This document shows positions 1 through 9,465 of a stretch of 64,000 nt of DNA, in pieces. The DNA comes from Pseudobacteriovorax antillogorgiicola (GTDB taxonomy: Bacteria > Bdellovibrionota_B > Oligoflexia > Oligoflexales > Oligoflexaceae), in the NCBI RefSeq assembly GCF_900177345.1, contig NZ_FWZT01000015.1, forward strand, positions 124,001 through 188,000, written 5' to 3'. The notes under the pieces were generated by a model, which worked only from the letters and a program-made list of their open reading frames with translations, was not told where the DNA came from and ran no database searches. The position numbers and the translations under genes are program-made. How positions within the stretch are numbered: position 1 is the stretch's first letter; each line of letters opens with the position of its first letter.

Positions 1-281
1 AAGAGCCATGGATTCGTATCGAGTGTCAAACCACTCCAGATCGGGTCGATATTCTTATTGTCGATAGCGGTAAGGGTATTCCCACGGTTGTGCAAGAGAA
101 GATGATGCAGCCGTTCTTCACAACTAAGGAACTAGGGCAGGGGACAGGTTTAGGGCTCAGCATTTCAAAAGGTATCGCCGATCAGCATGGTGGTAGCCTC
201 GACTACGAACTGTTTGAAAATCATACGTGTTTTCGACTCAGTTTGCCACGGAAGAAGCAGCTGGGAGAGCGAGTGGCTTGA
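1..281 (+). CDS. Sensor histidine kinase, C-terminal ATPase domain (5' truncated)
   Basis: The frame is open from the left edge (codons begin at base 3) to the stop at 281, so only the last ~92 residues are visible. They form the nucleotide-binding half of a HATPase_c domain: a G1-type box DSGKGIP, an F-box PFFTTK and a G2-box GQGTGLGLSIS in the usual order, ending about 30 residues after the G2-box. No receiver or HPt domain follows, so the protein ends as a plain sensor kinase. The sensor region and the phospho-accepting His box lie outside the window, so its signal is unknown. It faces the convergent tdh gene 54 bases away; a short inverted repeat (292-306) lies between them but has no T-run. 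Confidence 0.9.
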   Translation, partial: EPWIRIECQTTPDRVDILIVDSGKGIPTVVQEKMMQPFFTTKELGQGTGLGLSISKGIADQHGGSLDYELFENHTCFRLSLPRKKQLGERVA

Positions 282-335
282 TGGATGGAGCTGGCTTGTT
301 AAGCCAAGCCCCCAATGAGGTAAGTACCAATGAAG

Positions 336-1370
336 CTACCAGGAAAGAACAACCTTGCCTGATAATCCTTCGTTCATAATGGCAAAACCCTTCTCATAGT
401 CATCCACATTCATGCGGTGTGTGATGATAGGCTCAAGATCCAAGCCACTTTGCAGCATGGATGCCATCTTGTACCAGGTTTCAAACATCTCACGGCCATA
501 GATGCCTTTGATTTGCAAACCTTTGAATACTACCAAACTCCAATCAATGGCCACTTGATCTGGAAAGATCCCAAGAAGAGCAATTTTGCCGCCATGGTTC
601 AAGCTTTCGAGCATGCTGTTAAAGGCATGGGCATTGCCAGACATCTCTAGGCCAACATCAAAGCCTTCCGTCATCTTCAATTCACGCATGACATCATAGA
701 GCTGACGATCTTTTACATTAACGGTGCATGTTGCGCCCATTTTTTGAGCGAGGTCGAGACGGTAATTATTGATATCTGTAACGACCACATGTCGCGCACC
801 AGCATGGCGAGCTACGGCAGCAGCCATAATTCCAATGGGACCTGCACCAGTAATCAAGACGTCTTCGCCCACTAGATCGAATGATAAGGCCGTGTGAACG
901 GCATTACCATATGGATCAAAAATTGAAGCGATATCATCGCTGATATCGTCTGGAATCTTAAAGGCATTCCGTGCCGGAATAACAAGATACTCCGCAAAGC
1001 TACCTTGGCGATTGACTCCGACTCCAACGGTGTTTCGGCAAAGGTGGCGAGTGCCAGCGCGGCAGTTGCGACAATGGCCACAGGTTATGTGACCTTCTCC
1101 AGATACGCGATCGCCCTTTTGATAACCCTTGACATGGCTACCAACCTTTTCCACAACACCTAAAAACTCATGTCCGGTTACCATAGGAACAGGAATGGTT
1201 TTCTGAGACCACTGATCCCAGTTATAGATGTGGAGGTCAGTGCCACATATTGCGGTCTTTTTGATCTTGATGAGCAAGTCATCCGGGCCCATTTCGGGGA
1301 TCTTAACTTCTTCCATCCACAAGCCTGGCTTACGATGACGTTTTACCAGTGCTTTCATTAATGTCGACAT
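336..1370 (-). CDS. tdh: L-threonine 3-dehydrogenase
   Basis: Zinc-dependent medium-chain dehydrogenase that oxidises L-threonine with NAD+ to 2-amino-3-ketobutyrate in the cytoplasm. The 344-residue length matches the family. Visible marks are the catalytic-zinc Cys in [13 protein letters not shown] (about residue 42) with GHE at 67-68, the structural-zinc loop of four Cys (about 98-118, beginning GHITCGHC), the NAD-binding GAGPIG motif and the family signature [14 protein letters not shown]. It follows kbl by 11 bases on the same strand, so the two enzymes of the threonine-to-glycine route form an operon with kbl first. The start is set by an AGGAG site seven bases before the ATG. The similarity to the E. 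coli enzyme runs along the whole chain, so the call is firm. Confidence 0.97.
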   Translation of the reverse strand: MSTLMKALVKRHRKPGLWMEEVKIPEMGPDDLLIKIKKTAICGTDLHIYNWDQWSQKTIPVPMVTGHEFLGVVEKVGSHVKGYQKGDRVSGEGHITCGHCRNCRAGTRHLCRNTVGVGVNRQGSFAEYLVIPARNAFKIPDDISDDIASIFDPYGNAVHTALSFDLVGEDVLITGAGPIGIMAAAVARHAGARHVVVTDINNYRLDLAQKMGATCTVNVKDRQLYDVMRELKMTEGFDVGLEMSGNAHAFNSMLESLNHGGKIALLGIFPDQVAIDWSLVVFKGLQIKGIYGREMFETWYKMASMLQSGLDLEPIITHRMNVDDYEKGFAIMNEGLSGKVVLSW

Positions 1371-1381
1371 AAGTGTCTCCT

Positions 1382-2569
1382 CTACTGAATGATGCCGAGC
1401 TTTCGCCCTACCTTGGCAAAGGCATCAACAGCTTGTTGTAGTTCTTCGAGCGTATGGGCAGCACTCATCTGGGTGCGAATACGAGCTTCCCCTTTGGGAA
1501 CGACTGGGAAAGAAAAGCCTATCACGTAAATTCCTTCATCCATCAAAGCATCAGCCATCTCGGAAGCTAGCTTGGCATCTCCGAGCATGACAGGAATAAT
1601 GGGGTGTTCTCCTGGCAAGAGTTTGAATCCAAGTTCGGTCATCTTCTCACGGAAGTATTGACTGTTGCGACGGAGAGTTTCAATCAAGGTACGATCGGTT
1701 TCCAGCATATCCAACACCTTAATCGTCGTTGCCGCAATCACTGGGGCCAGCGAGTTTGAAAAAAGATACGGGCGCGACCGCTGGCGTAACCAAGCAATGA
1801 TCTCTTTCCGACCGGAGGTATAGCCGCCGGACGCTCCCCCCAGTGCCTTACCCAAGGTGCCCGTGATGATATCGATGCGATCCATCACCTGGCAGTGTTC
1901 GTGAGTCCCGCGACCGCTCTCACCAACAAATCCAACAGCATGGGAATCGTCGACCATCACCATTGCTCCATACTTATCTGCCAGGTCACAGATCTCGTTT
2001 AGCTTGGCAATGTAGCCGTCCATAGAGAACACACCATCGGTGGCAATTAGAATATTTTTTGCGCCCTGTGCATCCTTCAACTTGTCTTCCAAGTCTTTCA
2101 TGTCGTTATTTGCGTAGCGAAACCGCTTTGCCTTGCAAAGTCGAACGCCGTCAATGATGCTGGCGTGGTTAAGTGCGTCACTGATGATAGCGTCCTCAGG
2201 ACCGAGTAGCGTTTCAAACAGGCCACCATTGGCATCGAAGCAGCTGCTATAGAGTATGGTGTCTTCGGTGCCTAGGAATTGTGATAGTTTGTCTTCTAGC
2301 TGCTTATGGATATCCTGGGTCCCGCAAATAAATCGGACTGACGAGAGTCCGAAGCCATATTGGTCGATGGACTTTTTTGCAGTTTCCACAAGATCTGGGT
2401 GATTGGATAAGCCTAGGTAATTATTGGCACACAGGTTGATAACCGACTTGCCTTCTGATTCGATTCGCGACTGCTGGGGAGTCGTGATCACTCTTTCTTT
2501 TTTAAAAAGGCCATTTCCCTTTAGCTCTTCGGTTTGCTGGTGGAGAGCTTGGAGAAAATCTTGTTTCAT
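1382..2569 (-). CDS. kbl: 2-amino-3-ketobutyrate CoA ligase (glycine C-acetyltransferase)
   Basis: PLP-dependent alpha-oxoamine synthase that splits 2-amino-3-ketobutyrate, the product of Tdh, with CoA to glycine and acetyl-CoA. The 395-residue chain has the family's usual length. It contains the N-terminal [12 protein letters not shown] motif, the PLP-contacting [10 protein letters not shown] segment and the PLP-lysine motif [14 protein letters not shown]. It is the first gene of a kbl-tdh pair, with an AAGGAG site nine bases before the ATG. Close relatives by fold (BioF, HemA) are less likely because of the tdh partner and the match to Kbl-specific sequence throughout. Confidence 0.97.
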   Translation of the reverse strand: MKQDFLQALHQQTEELKGNGLFKKERVITTPQQSRIESEGKSVINLCANNYLGLSNHPDLVETAKKSIDQYGFGLSSVRFICGTQDIHKQLEDKLSQFLGTEDTILYSSCFDANGGLFETLLGPEDAIISDALNHASIIDGVRLCKAKRFRYANNDMKDLEDKLKDAQGAKNILIATDGVFSMDGYIAKLNEICDLADKYGAMVMVDDSHAVGFVGESGRGTHEHCQVMDRIDIITGTLGKALGGASGGYTSGRKEIIAWLRQRSRPYLFSNSLAPVIAATTIKVLDMLETDRTLIETLRRNSQYFREKMTELGFKLLPGEHPIIPVMLGDAKLASEMADALMDEGIYVIGFSFPVVPKGEARIRTQMSAAHTLEELQQAVDAFAKVGRKLGIIQ

Positions 2570-2664
2570 GGGGTTCGACTCCTTTAGTTAAAATGACCGG
2601 TTAGGCTGTTTTAGCAGAGAATATCCCCCGGAAAAACCAAAACCTTCCATTTGGTCTCGCCGTC

Positions 2665-3699
2665 CTATTTCTCCATGAGCACCGTGATTTCCTCCCGATC
2701 GTGATAGAGGTGCTTTGCCCTCAAAATCCTTGGCTGCAAAGCTCCCAGGGTGTCGAGACATTGCTGGGCTTCCTGGAAGCGCTTCTTCATTGGTAGCTTC
2801 AGATTGAAGATTGCCAGATCGCACCAGCCCTCTGAGAACCACTTGTAAATTAGGTTAGTTACCTGGGAAGGTTGGTCGACCATGTCACACACCAGGATAT
2901 CAGCCCTCCCCCTGGGTCTGAACTTATAGGCATCCTCCTGGCAGTGCTCGACTAAGCCAGATGCCAGTAGGTCGGGGCTCATGGGGCCGTTATCTACCGA
3001 GTAGGTAAAAATATTGTGTTTAACTAACTGGTAGGTCCAGCCTCCTGGTGCTGCACCGAGATCGACACCTGTGCAACTGTCCTTTGTAAAAAGAGGGTGC
3101 TTCAGGCCGCCGGGCAGTAGGTCTAAGAAAGCCTCTTCGAGTTTTAATGTCGAGCGTGACGGACCATCTTTGGGAAACTTAAGCCGATGGATACCACCTG
3201 GATAAGGTGACTGATTACCACGCCATGATATTCCTGCGATCGCTTCTTGGTAGCTTAGAAAGCAGACGTGCAGACAGGGGGCGTCTTTGTCTTGGCTTGC
3301 CCTCGTGATCCCCTCCTGCTTAAGTCCTTTGGCCAAAGGGTGAATGAACTTCTTTAGAAATCGAGATAGGGCCTTGCCATCATTGGTATCGGGTGATTCC
3401 AGAATGATGTCTTGAAATCGATCCACCTCTTGGGATTGAAACCAGCGAACGATGGGAGTGACTCGGTCGTGATCTGGAAGGTCTTTGATGTTTTCGGCAG
3501 TTTCGTAAAGCTGGCGGGCGAAGATGAGATCACCGAGCAATAGTCGGAATGCATGAGGTCTATTGACCAAAACCAGCCCTAAACCGTCTAGGGTTTGGCA
3601 GTACGCTCCCTGCTGCTGATGGCTAGCGTGGTTCATGGTCTCCGCTGCCAGGTCTTTTTCAAAGCCAGGTCGGCAAAATAATAAGGTTTTACCATCCAT
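2665..3699 (-). CDS. rlmM: 23S rRNA 2'-O-ribose methyltransferase RlmM
   Basis: S-adenosylmethionine-dependent enzyme of the FtsJ/RrmJ fold that in E. coli methylates the ribose of C2498 in 23S rRNA. The N-terminal THUMP-like part begins with the family motif LLFCRPGFEKD. The C-terminal catalytic part has the SAM motif DLGAAPGGWTYQLV, the VYSVDNGPM-type segment (here TYSVDNGPMS), CDMVDQP and the NLKLPMKKR motif with the catalytic Lys. I start it at the ATG at 3699, which has a GGGAGGG site upstream, rather than at an in-frame codon 18 bases earlier. It is divergent from the receiver-GGDEF gene. Its 3' end is about 95 bases upstream of kbl on the same strand, so co-transcription with kbl-tdh is possible. 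Confidence 0.95.
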   Translation of the reverse strand: MDGKTLLFCRPGFEKDLAAETMNHASHQQQGAYCQTLDGLGLVLVNRPHAFRLLLGDLIFARQLYETAENIKDLPDHDRVTPIVRWFQSQEVDRFQDIILESPDTNDGKALSRFLKKFIHPLAKGLKQEGITRASQDKDAPCLHVCFLSYQEAIAGISWRGNQSPYPGGIHRLKFPKDGPSRSTLKLEEAFLDLLPGGLKHPLFTKDSCTGVDLGAAPGGWTYQLVKHNIFTYSVDNGPMSPDLLASGLVEHCQEDAYKFRPRGRADILVCDMVDQPSQVTNLIYKWFSEGWCDLAIFNLKLPMKKRFQEAQQCLDTLGALQPRILRAKHLYHDREEITVLMEK

Positions 3700-3866
3700 C
3701 GTGACTCCCTCCCGCACGGTTTAAAGCGATGTATCTACCTCATATCATCGCGAACTGAAAGCCAAATCCTGGGCTTTCGGGCCAGGCCGAAACAATACAA
3801 GAAAAACAGATTTTGGATCAAAAAATATCCGATTCCTTTATTAGGAGTCCGCAACGGGAGATAAGG

Positions 3867-4844
3867 ATGACGAAAGAGGCCCGCCACACAGTTTTGGTCG
3901 TGGAAGACAGTGATGTAGATGCAAAAATTCTACAAAAGTGTCTTGCGCGGGCGTTTGATGTAATTCGATGTAGTACTGGTGAACAGGCTCTGAAGATGCT
4001 CAAGCAGCAAAAGATTGATGTTCTCGTACTGGATATCAACCTCCCCGGGATGTCTGGTATCGATGTGCTACGGAAAGTCCGATCCCGAGCGAGAAAGGAC
4101 TACCTAGGGGTTGTCGTGCTCACTGCAGGTAGCGAGTCTGGAACCACCGAACTCGCCCTGAGTATGGGTGCCGATGGCTTCGGCACGAAGAGCGATGCGG
4201 TTCATCATATCGTGCCTTTGACTCATGCAGCTTTGCGAGTGAAAGCGATGACGGATGAGTTGAGAGATCTCAATCGCAAACTGCGACGAGCCAACTCTAG
4301 ACTCACTCGCCTTTCCAATACGGATCATCTCACCGGGCTCTACAACATGAGATATATCAACCAACAGCTAGAGCAGGAGTTCCGTCGTGCGAAGCGTTAT
4401 GGGACCTTCTTTTCTGTGATCATGATTGATATTGATCACTTTAAGACGGTCAACGACGACTGTGATCATCTTATGGGGTCCTTTGTGATTAGCGAGCTAG
4501 GGAGACAAATCAGACGTGTGACCCGTGACGTAGATTTTGCAGGGCGGTACGGCGGTGATGAGTTCATCATTCTACTACCTGAGACCAATGCTGAAGGGGC
4601 CCATCAGGTGGCCATGAGGCTGCGAGATATGGTTAATCATACAATTTACGATAATGGGACGAATCGCAAACGCATTACCTTGTCGCAAGGGATTCACTGC
4701 TTTCGACCAGAAATCGATCGTGTGAATGAAGGTGTTCAGGAAGCGCTTCGTTCCGCCGATGCAGGTCTGTATGAAGCGAAAGAAGGAGGGCGGGATCGGA
4801 TCGTGATTATCCCAAGTTCCAAATCTGTAAAAAAAGCATCGTAG
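3867..4844 (+). CDS. Response regulator diguanylate cyclase (receiver-GGDEF)
   Basis: A PleD-like c-di-GMP synthase of about 325 residues. The N-terminal receiver domain (about 1-120) has the acidic pair in VVEDSD, the phospho-acceptor Asp in VLDINLPG and the switch Thr in VLTAG; the conserved Lys is in GTKSDA, without the usual following Pro. A short charged helix leads to a GGDEF domain that begins DHLTGLYN and contains the metal-binding DIDHFK, the active-site GGDEF itself and an intact inhibitory-site RDVD five residues upstream, so it should be catalytic and product-inhibited. A TTG at 3813 is also in frame, but the ATG at 3867 has GGGAG six bases before it. No kinase is adjacent. A hairpin (3757-3778) lies upstream of the start. 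Confidence 0.93.
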   Translation: MTKEARHTVLVVEDSDVDAKILQKCLARAFDVIRCSTGEQALKMLKQQKIDVLVLDINLPGMSGIDVLRKVRSRARKDYLGVVVLTAGSESGTTELALSMGADGFGTKSDAVHHIVPLTHAALRVKAMTDELRDLNRKLRRANSRLTRLSNTDHLTGLYNMRYINQQLEQEFRRAKRYGTFFSVIMIDIDHFKTVNDDCDHLMGSFVISELGRQIRRVTRDVDFAGRYGGDEFIILLPETNAEGAHQVAMRLRDMVNHTIYDNGTNRKRITLSQGIHCFRPEIDRVNEGVQEALRSADAGLYEAKEGGRDRIVIIPSSKSVKKAS

Positions 4845-4875
4845 ATCCGCTCGTTTTTGGATACAGGGAGGTATC

Positions 4876-5742
4876 ATGCTGGGATCATTCTTGCTAACTT
4901 TGGCTCTGCAAGGAGAGGTCGTATCCTTTCAATGTCGTGCTGCCCGAGAGTATATTACAACCTACCGTTACCTCAAGGATCATAAGGAGTTTTCTCTGAA
5001 TGACGAGCAGGTCGAGCGAATCGCCTTCGAAGTGACGAAAGGATGCAACGGAGCGGCCTATCGCTTTACGGAAGCAGTGAATACTCTGGTGAAGGCGCAG
5101 TTAGATACAGCTTCCGCTATTCGAACCGGCCGTGATCTAGCTCAGAGAAACGATGGTGCTGCCGAAACCTTCCTGACAGTTTTTAAAGCTTCGTATGCCT
5201 CCGATGTGCTGGACTTGCCCCTCATTGACGCTCTGGCTAAGGCGAAGCAGCTATCTCTAAACCTAAACTCTATTCCGCCATGGCTCGAAGAAGACTTTCG
5301 GGACCTAGCGTTTACCTGCGTGGAGGTGTTGCAGCTACCGAGACCTAAGTGTGCAAACTTTGTAACGAAGCTAGTCTATGCTGCAGCTCGGTTGCAGAAT
5401 GATCAAGGAGACCATCTCGACAAGGGAGTTGCCAAAGCATTTCACGAAGGCTTGGACTTTCTTACCCAGAAGGATGCTGGACCCAAGCTTGCCCGGTTCG
5501 ATGCTCTTGGAATCCTAGAAGAAATCCTATTAGTTTCTCCTTATGCCCTAGCAGAATTTGTCGATTTGTATCGGTTTGCAGTTGACAAGAAAGACCGACC
5601 TTTACCACGAGGTGATGCCGTAGAGTTTGCCAAGGGTATTTCAAAGCTTGTGGTTCAAAGGTCTAAGGTTAGAAACGCCAAGCCAGGCTCAGAGCCGGTT
5701 GAAGAACCCCAGCTTCCGGAAGCATCTGAAGCTCGACAATAG
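4876..5742 (+). CDS. Conserved-looking protein of unknown function
   Basis: A 288-residue protein I do not recognise. It starts at an ATG with a good GGGAGG site, 31 bases after the GGDEF gene, so the two may be co-transcribed. The first 12 residues are hydrophobic (MLGSFLLTLALQ) but lack a basic N-terminus, so export is uncertain. The rest is soluble, helix-rich and contains four Cys (FQC, GC, FTC, KC). The last 35 residues are rich in Pro, Glu and Ser and look disordered. Its 3' end overlaps the convergent gene by 74 bases. The neighbours (GGDEF, and a membrane protein facing it) suggest an envelope or signalling role, but that is only context. Confidence 0.75.
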   Translation: MLGSFLLTLALQGEVVSFQCRAAREYITTYRYLKDHKEFSLNDEQVERIAFEVTKGCNGAAYRFTEAVNTLVKAQLDTASAIRTGRDLAQRNDGAAETFLTVFKASYASDVLDLPLIDALAKAKQLSLNLNSIPPWLEEDFRDLAFTCVEVLQLPRPKCANFVTKLVYAAARLQNDQGDHLDKGVAKAFHEGLDFLTQKDAGPKLARFDALGILEEILLVSPYALAEFVDLYRFAVDKKDRPLPRGDAVEFAKGISKLVVQRSKVRNAKPGSEPVEEPQLPEASEARQ

Positions 5743-6391
5743 GGCTGTAGATTTTTTTCTTGTAGTCTAGATGGCGCTGGTAGGTGATGGACCAGCTATA
5801 GTCAAAAATCAATGGTAATGCGCAAGATAGAAGTGCAAAAGCACCCTGGGCCCGAGTCTGTTGGTCTTCCGTAGCGCTTAGTACTGAGACCGCAGCTCCA
5901 AAATTTACAACGGCACCGATATAACGGAGCCTCTTGGCCATCCTTGCGGCTGACTCAAGGCTTTCCTCAGCTCGACGCTCGCGGATGAGCTGTTCCCGTT
6001 TGCTCTTTCCCGGCAGTTTTCGAACTCGAAAATAATCGTTGCGATAAGGCGAGTAGAAAAGCGACATACCTATTGTCACTCCAAGCCAGCCTCCACCAAT
6101 AGAAGCAGCGACGAGCCCGGAGTTGTTGATTTCGGTGGCACGTGTCTCAGGCTCTCCCTCTGGAGCGCCTTCTCCCATCGCTCTGATTCCCGTAAAAAGA
6201 TTGATGATCGCGGGCACCTGTGTTTGGGCGTGAACAAGCCAGCGCTCGTTATTCTCTTCGCGAGCTTCCTGTTCTAGAGTCTCTAAGGCACTGGGCGATA
6301 CAAGTAGTTCGGGGTAATCGAACTTGGTTTGACCATAAGATGGAGCTGTTAGGGGAATGGTCATGGCAACCGTAAGGAGTTTGGACTTCAT
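5669..6391 (-). CDS. Exported membrane protein of unknown function
   Basis: A 240-residue protein with a signal peptide (MKSKLLTVAMTIPLTAPSYG, cleavage likely near residue 20) and three later hydrophobic stretches: a Gly-rich segment ending GVTIGMSLFYS, one around VVNFGAAVSVLSA, and one around FALLSCALPLIF. A basic, Glu/Arg-rich loop (KREQLIRERRAEESLE) lies between them. The start is at 6391, where a GAGG site precedes the ATG; an in-frame start at 6502 would add 37 residues that hide the signal peptide. The 3' end overlaps the convergent gene ending at 5742. I do not recognise the family. Confidence 0.7.
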   Translation of the reverse strand: MKSKLLTVAMTIPLTAPSYGQTKFDYPELLVSPSALETLEQEAREENNERWLVHAQTQVPAIINLFTGIRAMGEGAPEGEPETRATEINNSGLVAASIGGGWLGVTIGMSLFYSPYRNDYFRVRKLPGKSKREQLIRERRAEESLESAARMAKRLRYIGAVVNFGAAVSVLSATEDQQTRAQGAFALLSCALPLIFDYSWSITYQRHLDYKKKIYSPIVELQMLPEAGVLQPALSLAWRF

Positions 6392-6553
6392 AGCAAACCT
6401 CGTCTTTGACGATTTGGCGAGCCTCATAGCCTGACAAGGCCCACTAAGAACATAAGTTTTCGAAGCTTTGGCATATAGGTTACAATAAAAGCTGTCATCC
6501 ATAGTTTAGCATATGAATACCGAGGTTTTGTTTTGGGGGAGGGCATCTTCGTG

Positions 6554-7555
6554 ATGAGCTTGCGATCAGTTGGGCTGTGCTTTATCTTAGTGGCAGGAGT
6601 TGGCCTGGCTAAGGGGCGAAACGAAGCGACCTTAACCAAGTTCTATGGCAAGGTTAGGCTATTCAAGAACCCTAGTCAAAACAAGGATGGTCCGGGGCCT
6701 TTTGCCAAAGTCGGAGGCACTTATTTCACCGTTGTAAAGGCCGCAAAAGGAGCGACGCTTAAACCTTTTGAGCGAATTCAGACTGGATCACGATCCAAGG
6801 CCAAGCTTGTTTATAGCAATGGCGATCAGATCACGGTTTCGGCAAACACCGCCTACGAAGTCTCTCTGGAAGGAGAGTCCGGGGTCAAAAAGCCAGTTTA
6901 TGACATGATTTTTGGAAAAATTCGAGGTCTAATCAGGGGTGATGGACCACGCCATGGCATGAAGGTGCGATCGAATACAATGGTCATGGGCGTCCGCGGA
7001 ACCGATTTCTTTGTTGCCGCTAGGGGAAAGTCAGGCCATACTGAGGTCTCTGTACTTCGTGGACAGGTGGAGGTGACTCCGCGACAACCCAATGCCAAGC
7101 CAGTCAAGGTAGACTCTGGATTCACTATTTCTGTGCCCAAGGTTCAGCCAAAACCCAAAGGCCAGGCGAATGATCCCCTTTCTGATCTAAAAGTTTCAAC
7201 GGTGAAAGTTGAGCCGACGACAAAGGCAGCCGTGGCAGAAATTTATCAAGAAACGATTATAACTGCCAAGCAAAGTCAGGAGGAACAAGAGATCGTGCCA
7301 CCCAAGGTGAAGGCTCAGCTAGAGCAGCTAGAGCGTAAGGCGGTGGAGGCCACCCGAGATGATATTAAAAAACACGACCCCGTGCTGTTCGAAAAAATTA
7401 GGAATATTCCAGTCCAGAAAATTGAAAGTGCAGACGATCTCCAAGCTATCACAACGAAGAAGGCCTTTGATGCGGCACCGAAGGCCAAGGCATCAAAGGC
7501 TCGTTTTAAGGATCTGGAAAATTCAGATATTTATGATAAGTATTTCAGTGACTAA
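6554..7555 (+). CDS. FecR-domain periplasmic protein
   Basis: A 333-residue protein with a signal peptide (hydrophobic core CFILVAGVGLA) followed by a FecR domain at about 50-190. The domain shows the typical steps: a segment around QTGSRSKAKLVYSNGD, the beta strand around ITVSANT, then the diagnostic VMGVRGTDF and a VSVLRGQVEV strand. The C-terminal third is charged, Lys- and Glu-rich and probably helical. FecR is best known as an anti-sigma sensor, but no sigma factor or TonB-dependent receptor is nearby and there is no transmembrane helix after the signal peptide, so it belongs to the stand-alone secreted class of unknown role. The ATG at 6554 (or the GTG just before it) is preceded by a GGGGGAGGG site. 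It overlaps the convergent DUF885 gene by four bases. Confidence 0.85.
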   Translation: MSLRSVGLCFILVAGVGLAKGRNEATLTKFYGKVRLFKNPSQNKDGPGPFAKVGGTYFTVVKAAKGATLKPFERIQTGSRSKAKLVYSNGDQITVSANTAYEVSLEGESGVKKPVYDMIFGKIRGLIRGDGPRHGMKVRSNTMVMGVRGTDFFVAARGKSGHTEVSVLRGQVEVTPRQPNAKPVKVDSGFTISVPKVQPKPKGQANDPLSDLKVSTVKVEPTTKAAVAEIYQETIITAKQSQEEQEIVPPKVKAQLEQLERKAVEATRDDIKKHDPVLFEKIRNIPVQKIESADDLQAITTKKAFDAAPKAKASKARFKDLENSDIYDKYFSD

Positions 7556-9351
7556 GTCTTCTTGGGTGTTTTCTTAGATGCGAGCCACTGATCAAATTCT
7601 TGCTCCAATATATCAAGGGGGAGTGGCCCGTTCTTTAATATCTGGTCATGAAAATCAGAAAGTTTGAAGTCCTTGCCAAGATTTTTCTTGGCCTTTTCCC
7701 GAAGTTCTAAGATTTTCAGCATTCCAATCTTATATGCAGTTGCCTGGGCTGGCATCACAATATAACGGTCAATGGCTTTAACAACCTCGCCCTTATCGGA
7801 AGGTGTATTGTCCATCAGGTAGTCAATGGCTTCTTGCCGTGACCATTTTTTCCAGTGAATCCCAGTATCGACAACCAATCGTGTAGCTCGCCAGAGTTCC
7901 ATTGAAAGGCGTCCAAAATCAGAGTAGGGGTCTTTATAGAAGCCCATCTCCTTTGGTAATTTCTCGCTGTAGAGTCCCCAGCCTTCAGTATAAGCAGTGT
8001 AGCCGCTCAATCGCCTAAACTTTGGCAGGCTTTCAAGCTCTTGGCTGATACTCCGTTCAAAGTGATGACCAGGAATCGCTTCATGGTAGGCAAGAGCTTC
8101 CATCTCATAGCGCGGAACCTGCTTGAGGTCATAAAGGTTCACGTAATAAATCCCAGGACGCTTGCCGTCAAGGGACGGAGAATTATAAAAGGCGATTCCC
8201 GCCGAAGCCTCACGAAAAGATTCTACAGGTTTCACCTCAAGCCCTGCTTTTGGTAAAATACCAAAGACTTTGGGGACAGCTTTTTCGATTTCAGAGATGA
8301 TACGCCTGGTTTCGTTGAGGTACTGCTGTTTGCCTTTCTCGCTTTGGGGAAAGTAGAACTTGTCATCAGTCCGTATGTAGGTGAAGAATCTATTGAGATC
8401 TCCTCTAAATTTGACCTTTTTTCGGATCTGATCCATTTCTTTGTGAATGCGAGCGACCTCATTCAAGCCGATTTTGTGAACCTGCTCGGGGCTTAGATCT
8501 GTGGTCGTCATGGTCTTGAGCCGGAAGCGGTAAAACTCATCGCCATTGGGGAGTGTCCAGGCACCAACGTTTTTCGGGGCCTTGCTCTTAAGCTGGGTCA
8601 TATAGCTAATAAGGGATCTATATCCATTAGCAACATCATTCTCCAAGGCACTTTGGGCAGCCTTGAGAAGACTAGCTTTTTGATCATTGCTTAGCTGAAG
8701 CTTCTTAACCTTGCCTTTGAAGTCTTGGAATAGGGTCGAAGGAGTCGCCGTCCGTTCGAATGGATAGCCTTTCAAAAGATTTTGGGAGTCTGTGATGACT
8801 TTGTCGTACACAAAGGCCGGGGGAATGATGCCCTTGGTTTCACGAATCTTCAAGTTGGTGATGAGTTGGGTAAATTGTTCGTCGACCTGCTTGAGGCGGG
8901 ATATATAGGCATTGGCATCATCTTCGCTAGCGATTTGGTGCATGTTGATCATAAAAGCTGGGAGTTGCGACTGCAATCCGAACATCTGATTTACGGGGTA
9001 ATTATGGTGGCGATACTGGTAGCCTTCAATATCGTTTTCAAGGTCAGCCTCAAAAAGCTGATAGGAAAGCCTATCTTGACCGTTAAGTGAGGTAAGTGAA
9101 AAGTACTTTCTAAGTGCCGCGAGTCTAGCTAAGCGCCTCTGATACTCTTTTTTGGAGCTAGCTTCTGATATATCATCTAACTTATCGTAATCGGTTTTGA
9201 TTCCGAGATAGGTCATTCTCTGTGGGGATTCTTGCAGGTCTTCTTGAAAACTAGTCTCGAAAAATTCAGCGAGAGAAGCTGGTGTTTCTGGGGTGCTTTG
9301 ACACCCAGTTAGTCCCACTAGAAGAGGAAAAATGAAGGGGGAAAATCTCAT
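7552..9351 (-). CDS. DUF885 family lipoprotein (predicted zinc metallopeptidase)
   Basis: A 599-residue lipoprotein. The N-terminus MRFSPFIFPLLVGLTGCQS is a signal peptide with the lipobox LTGC, so the mature protein is lipid-anchored. The rest matches the DUF885 family: it has the metal-binding signature YHEAIPGHHFE and, about 45 residues later, the segment YTEGWGLYSEKL, whose Glu is the expected third ligand. Members resemble gluzincin peptidases; no substrate is established for this one. The short residues after the lipid Cys (QSTPETP) do not tell inner from outer membrane with certainty. It is a single gene, convergent with the FecR gene and downstream of a histidine kinase on the same strand with a 114-base gap. 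Confidence 0.9.
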   Translation of the reverse strand: MRFSPFIFPLLVGLTGCQSTPETPASLAEFFETSFQEDLQESPQRMTYLGIKTDYDKLDDISEASSKKEYQRRLARLAALRKYFSLTSLNGQDRLSYQLFEADLENDIEGYQYRHHNYPVNQMFGLQSQLPAFMINMHQIASEDDANAYISRLKQVDEQFTQLITNLKIRETKGIIPPAFVYDKVITDSQNLLKGYPFERTATPSTLFQDFKGKVKKLQLSNDQKASLLKAAQSALENDVANGYRSLISYMTQLKSKAPKNVGAWTLPNGDEFYRFRLKTMTTTDLSPEQVHKIGLNEVARIHKEMDQIRKKVKFRGDLNRFFTYIRTDDKFYFPQSEKGKQQYLNETRRIISEIEKAVPKVFGILPKAGLEVKPVESFREASAGIAFYNSPSLDGKRPGIYYVNLYDLKQVPRYEMEALAYHEAIPGHHFERSISQELESLPKFRRLSGYTAYTEGWGLYSEKLPKEMGFYKDPYSDFGRLSMELWRATRLVVDTGIHWKKWSRQEAIDYLMDNTPSDKGEVVKAIDRYIVMPAQATAYKIGMLKILELREKAKKNLGKDFKLSDFHDQILKNGPLPLDILEQEFDQWLASKKTPKKT

Positions 9352-9465
9352 ATAGACTCCTTGGAAGGTTTGCTAACACTGGCTGAGAATAACCTGCTTT
9401 CGGTAACTTTTCGATATGCCATTCAGTGTGGAGTCGCAGGCGTAGCAAAGCTTCGAGCATCTTCA

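Noticed and set aside
3757-3778. Hairpin GAAAGCC/GGCTTTC upstream of the GGDEF gene, considered as a c-di-GMP riboswitch
   Set aside because: The conserved GEMM features (tetraloop-receptor arrangement and the second helix) are not visible; a plain hairpin is the safer reading.
6554-7555. FecR protein as part of a sigma factor/TonB signalling system
   Set aside because: No ECF sigma factor or TonB-dependent receptor gene nearby, and no transmembrane helix after the signal peptide.
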